The translations under genes were made by a program, and so were the position numbers. Positions 10,835-22,800 of a DNA stretch of 64,000 bases are shown here, in pieces. The DNA lies in the NCBI RefSeq assembly GCF_932526225.1, contig NC_064038.1, positions 8,803,070 through 8,867,069 of the forward strand, written 5' to 3'. Under the pieces are notes generated by a model. The model saw only the letters and a list, made by a program, of their open reading frames with translations. It ran no database searches and was not told where the DNA came from. Source of the stretch: Nematostella vectensis (Eukaryota > Cnidaria > Anthozoa > Actiniaria > Edwardsiidae). The first letter of the stretch is position 1. Each line of letters begins with the position of its first letter.

Positions 10835-13800
10835 GTGAGTGGTCACACGAATTCCCTCGGAAACGTTGTTGCTTATTGGCGGTCTGGAATGGAGAATACA
10901 TGGTCAGAATCATATACATACTCTTTCAAATCGAAATTATAAAGTTTACGCCACGCAGCCAACTTGAAAAAGCCATAAAAATCTACACGTATTCCAAATA
11001 AGGAGTTTATTACTTATACGGAGGTACCCGACTCGACGAAACAGGAGACACGATATACCTCCCTTGGGGGTGGGGGACGGGGTTCTGCTGGATTGCCATG
11101 GAACGCCCCCTCTTTAGTCTCGACTTTGAAAAAGGCTGTATGGGAGATATTTGTACCTCCCAGAAATCCTTCCCTGCAGCTATTTGTGTGTGATGTATGA
11201 CATTTCTTTTTCAGAATTGCTGAAATAAGGATGTGCTTACTACGAAAACGTCTTCGGTGATTGGCATTATATCTAGAACTAGGAAATTAGAGAAATACTG
11301 TTTTCAGTTCGGTTTGAATAAACGTTGAGACGGTGTCCTAGTCTGTAATTAACAAATACAGGTCTCCATCTCTTTCGTCTGCCTCTTTTCTTGTTGTCTG
11401 TACGGGATTGAACTCTTATACTCTAACATACTGACCACGAGAATAAAACATTTTATCTCTATTCTGCATTAATAACACAAACCAGTTCAGGGCGTGCACC
11501 TATTGATAGCTCGTGGTGCATGTATACAATAGTGATAATTGTAAAGTATGTAACTAACAGAAGTTAAATCAACGAGATCCAAATTTGTGAAGAGACGCTT
11601 CGAATGACCTTGCATATCTTACGACTCTTTAAATACTGACTCTCTTAACCTCCCACGAGGGGTATAAGTGTACATTCCGAAACGTGATAAAATATATTTG
11701 TTTGGTATCTTTCCCTTTGACCTTACATTAGGCACCGAATATTTGAAGGATCGGTGACAAAATTCCCGTATTCGAACAAGCGCAAAATGTATATGCGCCC
11801 AAAACTATTTGAATATCAGCTTTGCATTTGACTAAAATCCCTCTTTAGACAAGCCTGGATCACAATGGTGCATGCACGGCCGAAAACCCGAACGCGCAAC
11901 CAATGGCGCGACGAGCATAAAGCCTATGAATCTCTCCTTATACGACTATGAAAAAAGGATTTTTAGCTAAAAAAACGCTTAATGGTCCTGAAAAGACGCA
12001 TTCCCATTTTCTACTAAACCACAACTAAACTGCGAAACCAGGATCGTAGTGCGAGCCTAAATCAGATATATTTTTGGGGGTTTCTCGACTTCTAGAATTC
12101 TATAATTTTGTTGCACCTATTCCAGTAACTTTGTATTTAATAGCTAGAAGTCGGTCAAACAACAAGGGTGCAATCATTCGAGGCTGTACTTGAATAGTAG
12201 AATATAATATCGTGATGATAACACGAGTTAGTGACTAATGTACAGGTCAGCGACTAAGTGGCTACCCGAATGTGCCTTCACAGTGCACCTTCAATATTCC
12301 TGTTTCGTTTTTTTTTTTTTTGGAAAAATGTAAGTTCTTTTTTTTTTTCCATATGTGTTAAATAAGATGTTTCTAGCAAGAACAATGATGACTCGTGCAA
12401 AATTAAAGTCAACCAGACGCCCCGTTTACCGAGGTTCTAGGGCACAGTGTCCGTCATAACAAGGTTCAGAACACTTCACATTTTCAATGCATATGATAAG
12501 GCTATGAAGGAGAAAACAGGTATAATCCGTTTCGTTTATTTAGGCTGAAATACCCCTCTACAAGATGAGGAGTGTCTTCCCTCCAAGCGCGTTTCATGTA
12601 GCTCAAGTATTCTCACAGACTGTTAGCTCTCTGAACAAATAAACATGTCTTCTTCTATAAGGAGCTGTCAGATCTATTGCATAGCTCAACTGCAATCTTC
12701 AGGAGGTTATATTTCAGCGAGACCAGCCAGCTTCGGAGTTCCAGAAATTCCCAAGTTCTGAGAGCACTGTATTGTTCATTATATAAGGTATGTACATCAG
12801 TGACTGCGGTAGTATAGCGATAATGAAGAAATAACAATATGACTGGCAATATAGCAGTGCACAAAAAAACAGTTTCTGGAAGTATAGTCAAATATTGATT
12901 TTCACACAAACCACTCCGCACTCCTCAGCAGCTAACACACTGTGGTAACTGCGAAGCCATAGTTCATATTGGTATATTGTATAGTTTAAACGCGAAACCG
13001 CGCTATAAAAGGGATAGGGACGCCCCCTTTCACACCTCGAGAAGTTTGAAATCAAAACCAACATGGAGGACTAACCGTAAGGCAGAGCGATTCACACAAA
13101 ATATGTGAATGCGTCCTTTAAAACCCAAATAACTTCCTCATCTTTCTCAACTTAATGTTTCTTCCTACCTTTGCTAGTTTATTTATATAAACTATCCATA
13201 TAAACCAAATGTTCGATTTCGATAGGAAGGTGTCGCTGCCCTGGGCACGCTCCTTTCATAGTGTGGTTTCGCGTTTAAGCAACCGGGCACCGGCTAAAAA
13301 GCCTCCTGCTTCAAATGTACAGATCGCGTCGGTATAGTACCGGCGTCGGCTTAAAAAAGTTACGGCCTTAAAACTACTTTTTTTGCGCAGCGAAACATTA
13401 CCCATTATCGCTAAATCGCCCTGGGGAGGACTCTACATAAAAGTAGAGGTGTTCGTCCTATCTCTTAGGGTATGAAATTCCCTTGACTGCTACGCTATCC
13501 CTTAGCGGATCTTCAAAGATTAAAAGATTCTTTTGATTTTGCTATCCTATCTAATGAGACTTAGCCTGCGGGCATCCGTAAATTGTTACATTATTACTAA
13601 TAATGCAGCCTAATAACGCAGCCTAATGAGACTTAACCAAAACAGAGATGTGCTCGTTGGCGGTGTCTTGTGGTCCGCAACCAAGTTAATGAGAACAGTG
13701 AATATGTTCGTAGTTCTATTGCACCCAATATGCCATCCCTTAGGGTTAAAATTGCCGACTATCATCCACAAACCCCGCGCGTACTCGAGCTCTCTGGGGT

Positions 13801-16800
13801 GTACTTATCACCATGTTTCTCCCCAGTCCACTGCGCCATGACGTCCGGCAAACTTTTCATCGTGTTGTTCCTGGTCCTAATGGCGGCACAAGAGCTCCCA
13901 GCATGCACCACTTGCCAGTACTCCTCATGGTCAGGCTGGTCCGCGTGTTCTGGGGGGTACAGGGTGAGGTCGCGGTACGTCATCTGTGGGCACAATTGCA
14001 ATTGGCCGACCACACAATATGCGAGATGCTGATGGGGTGAGTTTTTTTTTTATTTTGTCTTTCGGATTTCCTGTGGTCGTAGAGTTGTGACGTCAGTCAC
14101 TTATATGCTAAGATTTGGCTATTCTTCATTATTAAAAATCCACTCTCAGACCATCACAAATCTCGCAATTTGATTGGCTCCCGTACCCACTATCTATTGA
14201 GCCATATATAGTGAGTAGCGAAAAAGCCGACAAAAATGTGGTTATTAATTTTTAAAATCGTCATTTATTTGAAGGTAGTATGTAAGTGGATTTATACTAA
14301 AGCAATTAGACTACTCGCTCTTGTCAACGAGACTACGCGCCTCGTTGACTATCTGTTGACTAAAAAAAAAACTCCAACTCGTAGTCTAATTGTTAAATAG
14401 TAAAAGACATGACGAAAGGGGAAGGGTTGACCGCCACCTTGCTCACCGCTACAATCCCGAGAGTAGCTCATTGCAGATTTAAAGCCGCATTGTCACCAGT
14501 TTACTTCCGGTCGATTACCTAGCAATATCCGATTATTTTTAACGGAAAACGCGAAAAATATTTCAAAATATTGAAAGCAGTGTGTCTACTGGAAGTTTCT
14601 TCGATGATGCAATTGATAATTTAGAGCGGATGGCCCGTTAAATATCTCGGATTCGAATAGATTCTTTTGTCTTTTAACGGTTGAGGTTTCTGTCGGACCT
14701 CCGAAAGTAAACTGGTGACAATGCGGCTTTAATGTTGCTTTCAACATTGTGTGCCGATAGCCCCTTGTCTTTCTTGAGCCAACTCTCTAGACACGACGGG
14801 GGTGAGGGGAAGGGGAGAGAAATGTCTATTACTTTTCTTGGCCATTTATTTTACCATCCACTACCCGACATGCGATCAACCGTTTAATACATTGAATCAT
14901 ATCGAAGTTTTGTATATTTCATAGAGGTTAGCTGTTTTACTATATATATTTACTATTTTCTTATTGGTGATTACCTGACGCAAATATATATTTGTTTTTA
15001 TTTTAAGGAAAGCCAACCAGAAAAAAAAGCCAACCAGAAAAAAGGAAATGTGACGAACTTTTTAGGAAACGACCGACTTAAAAGTGTCAATTTGTTCATT
15101 TTGTTTATTTTGTTTCTTAAATCTATTAAACTAGTGGAAATGACAATTTGCGTTTTTAACGATTGTAACTGATGAAATTGCATTGCAGTGTAATGTTATA
15201 CACTATAATACTCTAATAAAAAAAATAGATTACAACAATGATTTGTCTTCCATCAGTGTTCTAAATTTGGTGTCATACAAAAAAGTCATGAAATTATGCA
15301 CGTGCATAAAGCGTCCTTTCTGGTAGAGATAGGGAGCATAGCAAATAATGCGTTAAAATCGATTAATTCTTACAAAAAGACTATCTCACCCGATGAAGCG
15401 CTATTCGCCTGTGAAGCCCCTCGCCCCCACCCCCACAGCAATGAAAGGACGCCAAGCTCGCACCAGCGCTCTTTGCGGGCGTTAATTGTTTGGTACTTCA
15501 TGTAGCCAGCCATATAGTGTGTCAATCCCCCCCATTACCATATAAGGGCATTTTTTGTGGTTTAAATTATTAGATGACTGTGGAGATCATTAAAACCATT
15601 AGTAAACCAAAAGCACCACAGGAAACCCAAAAGGGGCATCAGTGACTATCAGTGGCTTACAGCTGTACAAAGAGGAGCTAACGTTCTGCTTGACTGGGCG
15701 AGTCTTTTGCTACGAGTTTGGACGTCAAGCACTTGGAATGATGCCATGGCTGTTTATGCTTATTAAAAAACTAAGTTCAGCTTAGCACTAAAACTGTGCT
15801 AATTCCCGCTATAACGTTTCAACACTGAGTAGGATAATGCCGATTTAATCAACCACCCCTAGATTTTAATCAAAATAACTAGACCTTTTTAGACTTGTGC
15901 TGTGACATACACCAGTGGATTGGATCACATATATGCCATTTCTAGCAAGTGAATATCTTTAACCTAGAAAATAGAATTTTTTTTACTTGGACATGACTGG
16001 ACTCATTGATAGGGATGATATGCATAGCTTTTTTAGAAAAAAATGCCCAAGAAAACATCAGATTCAGGCAAGGTTTTGTGATAAGATTACTTTGACGGTG
16101 AATATACAGGAAAAGTACCAAAAGTGGGTTGACACTGCTGCTTTGAATTTATAAAGGCAAAATTTTTTATAGAATTTGGGCTCCCTGTGGTTTCCCTAAT
16201 GGTTTTAACATAAGAATTATCTGTTAGAATATCAGCCATAACTTAAAGGAGGCTTGTTTGTATATCAAGCATAATTTGCCTACACTGTTGTATGCACCTA
16301 AGCTTGCGAAAAAGGCATTGTTCTCAGGCAGTGAGGCAAGCATGATTTTTAGGGTGTGTTGGTAAACACATTGACCCCTCAACCGGCCTGTACCGGCTTT
16401 GGGAAGTATCCACAACCCAAAAAATTCATAAATTCAAAATAAACACAACAAGATGAAGATACTCAGGCATCAGTCTAAGGGATAAATGGTCTTACAGATA
16501 TGCATCCAACCAAGGTGTTGGCATCTACTCTTAAGCCAAATAATAGCACAGGTTCTTTGACAAATCTCAAATCGAACAAGGAGAGAAAAGCAGAATCACC
16601 CCTCTCAATAAAACGCTCAAAATACCACACAAGGGAGAGAGATCAGCAAACACAGCTCAAGACACAAATAGATACCTTTATTCTGATCCTCCAGGTACAT
16701 TTCCTTGGCCTCAAAACACAATGTCCATTCCTTGAAGGATTGTACAACCACGAAAATATCTTTACGTATTGCAAAGCATTCTGGGAGATCCAGGGGAAAA

Positions 16801-19800
16801 ATCACGAGGGGAGGGCCAGTCAACACTCCTCTCCCCAAAGTCAGATGGTTTTTTATAAGTCTTTTCACCCCAAAGCCAAACAAATCAATTCCAGGTCATA
16901 CAGACCCAGAATAGCAGTGTAAACAATTTTGGAATCAATTTGGTTTCAGAAAAGACACCATTTAGGAGAGCTGTGGTGATTCATTAGAAAATTATTTTCT
17001 CATCCGGGCAAGAAAAAATCATCATGAGTCCACCTTTGCTTGCAAATATCCATAAGCAAAGCACTCAATTATGCCCCAAAAGACTTCGTGATGTCCTGTG
17101 ACACTCTCCTGATATGCTCATAGCTGTATTTTTGATGAAAAATACAAGCAACCATCAACTTGTGCTGGCTTCAGCACAACGACGAGGGATTAAAAGTGGG
17201 GACCGCAAAGCACTGTTGGAAAGCTTGGATACCGCTGACTAGGTGCAGCTGTGTTTGACCCGCTGACGGGCTGTATAAAACTCAGAATAGGGGGGGAGGT
17301 ATCTGTTTTCAGTCTGTTTTTTGTAAATTCAGCTCCAAAAAAGCCAGGAGTCAATGGGTTAAAAATATATTTCTATTTTCTAAGTAAGTTTGACTGCAAA
17401 AAGAAAGCTAAAAGGAAGAGGTAACATAATCCTGCTCGATCATTTTCGCCGCCAGTTGGCTCAATTTTTTTTCTCTTAAATACCGCTTTCTTAGTTAGCC
17501 AAGTTTCTTTGGGCCGTGAACTGGTAGGTCCCTTAAAAAGCGCGATTGTGTGTGAATCTTTTATTTATTTCATGGTCACTTGCATTGATTTTAGCGGCGT
17601 GGCCAGGATTTTTAATAGGAAGGGGACCCGAAAGGGACTGTCAAGGCCTTTTTCATTTGTATTTTAGATAATGTCTTCTACATTTGCTGTATTTTTGGCT
17701 GCTAAAAGGGGGGGGGCCCTAAGCCACCCCCTGGCTACGCCGCTGGATTTGCGATAGTAAAAGCACTGTCTTTCTCGGGATGTCATAGCTCTTTCGTCAT
17801 ACGGGACCTTTGCTTTCATGCTGTTATATAGGCGCCAATTTGCCACGTGTTGGCCAATGCTGCCAGTCATATATAAGAGCATGATTAGAAATAAAAGAAT
17901 GGCGCGTGCCTAAAGCCAGGGTTCCCCTTGATTTTTAAAGATGAAGTAATTACGCAAGAGCAAACACATCTAAGTTCCCTGCTAGCAGAGGCCTCTTTTC
18001 TCTGTATTTCGCTGGGCTTGCGTTCGCGAGGAAAAGAGGACGCCAGCGAATGCCAGCTCAGCGAAATACAGAGAAAAGAGGCCTCTGCAAGCAGGGAAAC
18101 ATCTAAGTAGTTCCAGGACTTTTGTTTCTTTAATCATGCTTTTGTGCACTTTTGACTTGTTAACGCAAAAAGGCGCTAGTCTTATCTGAAATCGTTAAAG
18201 GGTTTCTTCAATAGCGTTGCCTGAAAGCAAAAGCGTTTATAAGTATAAATGGTAGCAGATGTGTCTAACCTAGGCGGCCTTTCATCTAAAATACGCGAAA
18301 ACAGGACTACGAGACCGGACGGAGCTTACTGCAATTTTTATTAAAATTCGAGCTCGAAATTTAGTGGACAGAGGTAAGAAGCAGTTTTTTTTTTTTTAGA
18401 AATTTGGAAATTTCGGACTTAAATTCAAACATGCTGACACGGTTTTCGTCGTCCGCTATTAAAAATCTCTTCCCGCCCTCACGGGAACATGAACATTTCT
18501 AAAATCGCTAACAACACAACACTACATTTTATCCTTCATAATATGCACTTTGTGCTTTATATGCTTTATATGTGCTTTATATTTGCTTAGTCGCAAAGAC
18601 TTAATATCAGTTTATGGTTTACTACATTAGCTGATGAAGCACGTGTCCTTCAAAGAACACGCGGTAGTTTGCCCGCGTTCCCTAAATTTTATCACTGATG
18701 GTTCTCCTACAGTCTAACAAATCTAGCTTTGGGTAATAATAGGGTACCTGTGTTTGGGGGTGGGGGAGGGGGTGGTAGCACGTTTCAACCACAACCTATC
18801 TGATAAGGGTGGGGGGTGCTACGTTCCAGCAACCACCTGAAAATCGGGTACCTAAAGGTATGCTGTCCACCCGCCAACCACCTTCCAAAAAAGGGTGGAA
18901 TAACCCGTAATTCACCAACCTTTTCTTTTAAATCGTGTCCCTAAAAACTACCAACGTTTTAACCTCTTCCCTTATTTACATAAATGTGTACATTAACAGC
19001 ACACTAGCATACACACATTGGCATCAGTCGGGCCAAGACGGGACGCTAGCACATTCTTCTATGACGCGTGCAGTTCGGAAACCATGGACGGCTGTTTTGT
19101 CTTTATTAGGACTCGTCAGCATGGCGTAGCCGGTTTGCCTCTCTTAAACTTTATCGGCAATAAACTGCAGGGCGACCTTGACTCGAAAACGGAAAGTCCT
19201 TATTTGGGCACTTGTATGCGGAAAATTGCTAAGGATGTCTAGCAATAAGGAAATTGTAAAAATAATCGTTAGCAAAAAGGCGGCAGGTGATGTACTATGC
19301 TAGGGTGGGAGGGGATATTATGGGGGGGGGAGTGTGTAGCGTGCTGATAAGAGAGAGAGGGTGCCACGGGGTAGATGAGTAGAAAAAGTATCATGCGGGA
19401 CACCGGGACACGGAATTCGGCCTAAATTCGGTGCGGGATGCGGGAAAACGCATAGTGTTGCGGGATTCGGGATGCCAGGCCCTCGGGATGCGGGATCGTA
19501 CAGTGTGCGGGATGCGGGATTTTTTAACTTCTCTGACCATCTGACGGGAAATCGAAAGCCTGTACTGTTAAAATGTGTATTTTATAACGACTCTTCAGTT
19601 TCGTGTGGAATAAACGGGAACGCGGGATCAAGACCCCCCTCCCCCCCCTTTCAGACCCTGATGCAAGAAACACACGAATTGCGGATACCCTGGGTTCCGC
19701 TTTCCCAGCATGCTAAGGGGCGGGGGACAAAACTCTCGGAGCCTTTGGTCTCCAGGGAAAATCACGGATAACGATAGTAAATCAACCTGTTGATTAAAAA

Positions 19801-22800
19801 AGGCGACAAGAGTCCGTTTTTGTTAGGTTGAACTCATCGTCGTTCATGTCACGAATAAATGAAAACTAATCATTCGCCTCCATTTCACCCTCCTATTCGA
19901 CACTGTACAGGACCCGAAATGATCCCAGGACCCGAAACGATCCCAGGACCCGAAACGATCCCCAAAAGTTCCCCAACTGATCCCGGGACCCGAAACGATC
20001 CCCAAGAGTCCCCGAAATGAACCCCAAGGAATTACAGTAATGGACAACTAAAGGAATGTGTAAGGATTGACTTTCAGTTTTAAAAACATATGAAACATTT
20101 AGCTTTGTTTGTGTTATTAAAAGGAAATTTACATTAACTAAAACTATAGTATTAAGATTTTAATATACGACTGCGGGGGAAATACAGTGGTTGAGTCAGA
20201 AATTAACAATTCCCGTGATAGTAATTTGAAGAACCCGGCGTGGATAAATCATTTTTACATAACAAGCCATAAAAGAAAGTCTTTACAGATAGGACATCCT
20301 GCTTTTCATAGGAAGCGAAATGTTTTAAAGTTATTTTTTAGCATGTTTGTTTTCGGTGAATGAAAGACCTATCATATCATGATATCATGCCGGGGTGTAC
20401 GCACGACTACATCAGGAAATTCAAAACTCATATAATATTGCTTTTTACAAAAGCCACATCCTCTTAATATTTTGCATCGGTAGTAGAAGGGTTGTTCGAG
20501 TGTATTGCTCAGTGTGCTTTTGTCATTCCATCTTCTCGGCCAAACCGGCTGCCTAAAATGTGTCGGTAAATATTCGCTCTTGTGGACAAGGATTTCGTGG
20601 TGAAACACATGTTTGGTTGTCAAATGAATATTAATTTTTAGGGGTGTGATGTTTACCGGAAATGAGACTCTCATTATAGTGTCAGAGTCATGTGTCGGAA
20701 CAGCAAAATGTCAAGAGTGTGATGGAAGGTCAAAAGTTTGGTTGATCTGAGCAAAGCTGTGCTATGTTTATGCTGTATTCCTCTCAGTAGCAATTTAAAG
20801 TTGTGTATTTGTTCTGGACTCTGTTTATGGGTTTAACGCCGGGCAATGTAATAAATAGAAGTATTGTGTTGGAATTTAATATTTTTAAGTCACGTTGTTT
20901 AGAAATCGAGTCGCTGTTAACCCTTTATTATGCTTCAGAATTGCAAGTATTTCTTCTGCTTTCCCTTTGTCCATTACCGCAATTCCTTGGGGTTGATTTC
21001 GGGGACTCCTCGGTATCGGTTCGGGTCCGAGGATCAGTTGGGGTACTTTTGGGGATCATTTCGGGTCCTGGGATCGTTTCGGGTCCTGGGATCATTTCGG
21101 GTCCTGTACAACACCACGCAAATAAATCTTTCCATCGGCAATTGAGCATCTGGGACTTTATCAAATATCCTTACTCAGGTATCGGACTTGATTTACTGTC
21201 ACTGATACTGGAGTATACCGTTGCGTTTTCGAAGTAAGTAACAATAACAAAAGAGAGGCTGACAGACATTCTTTAATTTACGGTGTCAGCAGCTGACACA
21301 CTTGTAACATTAGTTGGCGGGGGTCAAAGGGTTGGGGCTTGTGGAGGCAGGTTCTTTAGAGCTCACGATTTATTATCCTAGCTCTCTTTACAGTTGCGCC
21401 ATACCGCTTGTTTATCTAGAAAAACGAGATTTTTTTAGTTATTGGCACGCAAAGTCTCAATTAGTGACCTCACACGAACTCAACCGCTAAAGATCCGCTT
21501 ACGAACGCTGTACTAAAACGTGCTGTGAAGCAATAATTCCAAATTGCAGATTGCAGAAGTTATTTTAACGTTTATTATTTGGAATTATATGCTTGAAACA
21601 ACTTGAATGTATCTTTTAAGAATATAATGAAGATATAAAAATATTAAAAGTGTTTTATTGTCGTAATGTTGCGTTGAGTGTACTGTGTTATTTGAAAGTG
21701 CTGTAAATCATCATCATCATCATCATTTATTTATTCATTCACACCCTTTCCTTCTTTAAACTTTGCTTTAACAGAGTGAAAAAATAATGAAATAGAGAAA
21801 TACAGGTGCACCTTTCACAGGCTGTTTGTTTTACTCCATTTGATAACCTGTTGTAAGCCCCCTAGATGTGTGCAGAACCTCACTCTTGGCCTTTATTATA
21901 ACAATAGGTGTCTAAGGTTACCCTGCCTTGTTATCGATCAGTGCTTCTTCCCTTTAAAGCGTGTTACATGCGCCGCTATATAGCGCATTGCACGGACCTG
22001 TCCTGTCTCCAAACAAACAAGTTTTTCTAAGCACTTGGGTAAACTTTTCCGGTTAACAACTCACAAACAAAGGAGAGACTAAGAGTTGCCTAGTTTGTGG
22101 TTAATCCTGTATGCTGATAACCATTCTGCAAGTGACAAAGACCTCATTGAATAAGGTGCGTTTGGCAAGGAGGTACGAGCGTGAGTGTAAAGAAAGGGCT
22201 TTAAAACTCTGTAGGTTTTGCACCCAAACATCCGAGTGCAGATATTATTGGAAACCGACATCTGTGCTTTTCTTATTATTATAAAAACTGCGCAGAGAGA
22301 ATTTCAACAAGGGCTGGTGAGCTGACAACGCTGGCATCTTTAAACGCCGTACTCACCTATCTTTAGTTCATTCTTGGGGTAAACAATCACCTTCTTATCT
22401 ACGATCTACAGTATCCCCACAGAGCTTACGATATTTTTTTCTTGGGATGGTATGACCTCTAGAATTCTCCAGGTCAAATGGAATTTATGTTTGTTTCTTC
22501 AAGCAAAAAAGGGAATAAAAGCCCTTTAATTGGATCTAGAAGCATAAGCCCTGTAATAGGATCTAGACATTAATAGATTTTGAGTCTTACTATTACGTGG
22601 CTACATATTTGTACGTGCATTATCCGGGCCCGGCCCGTTTTCGCAGGAGGTATTCCGTGGGTCCACCCAGAGTAGATGGTTTCTCAGACAGGAACGCGAA
22701 AACTGAGTTCATTCATTTGTCCACTTTCAACTCACGCGGAATGGAGCACTTAGTTTTGAAAGTGCTTGTGCTTATTTAGGCACTGGACTTCTTCATTAAA

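Noticed and set aside
16500-16922. 140-codon open frame in the V2-V3 spacer
   Set aside because: No recognisable domain, an unusual composition, and no neighbouring exons; likely chance or transposon remnant.
18631-18680. CTGATGA word as a second hammerhead candidate
   Set aside because: The GAAA part of the core and a closing stem are missing.
20372-20674. 100-codon minus-strand frame between the inverted repeats
   Set aside because: Checked as a possible transposase fragment; no catalytic or zinc-binding pattern is visible.
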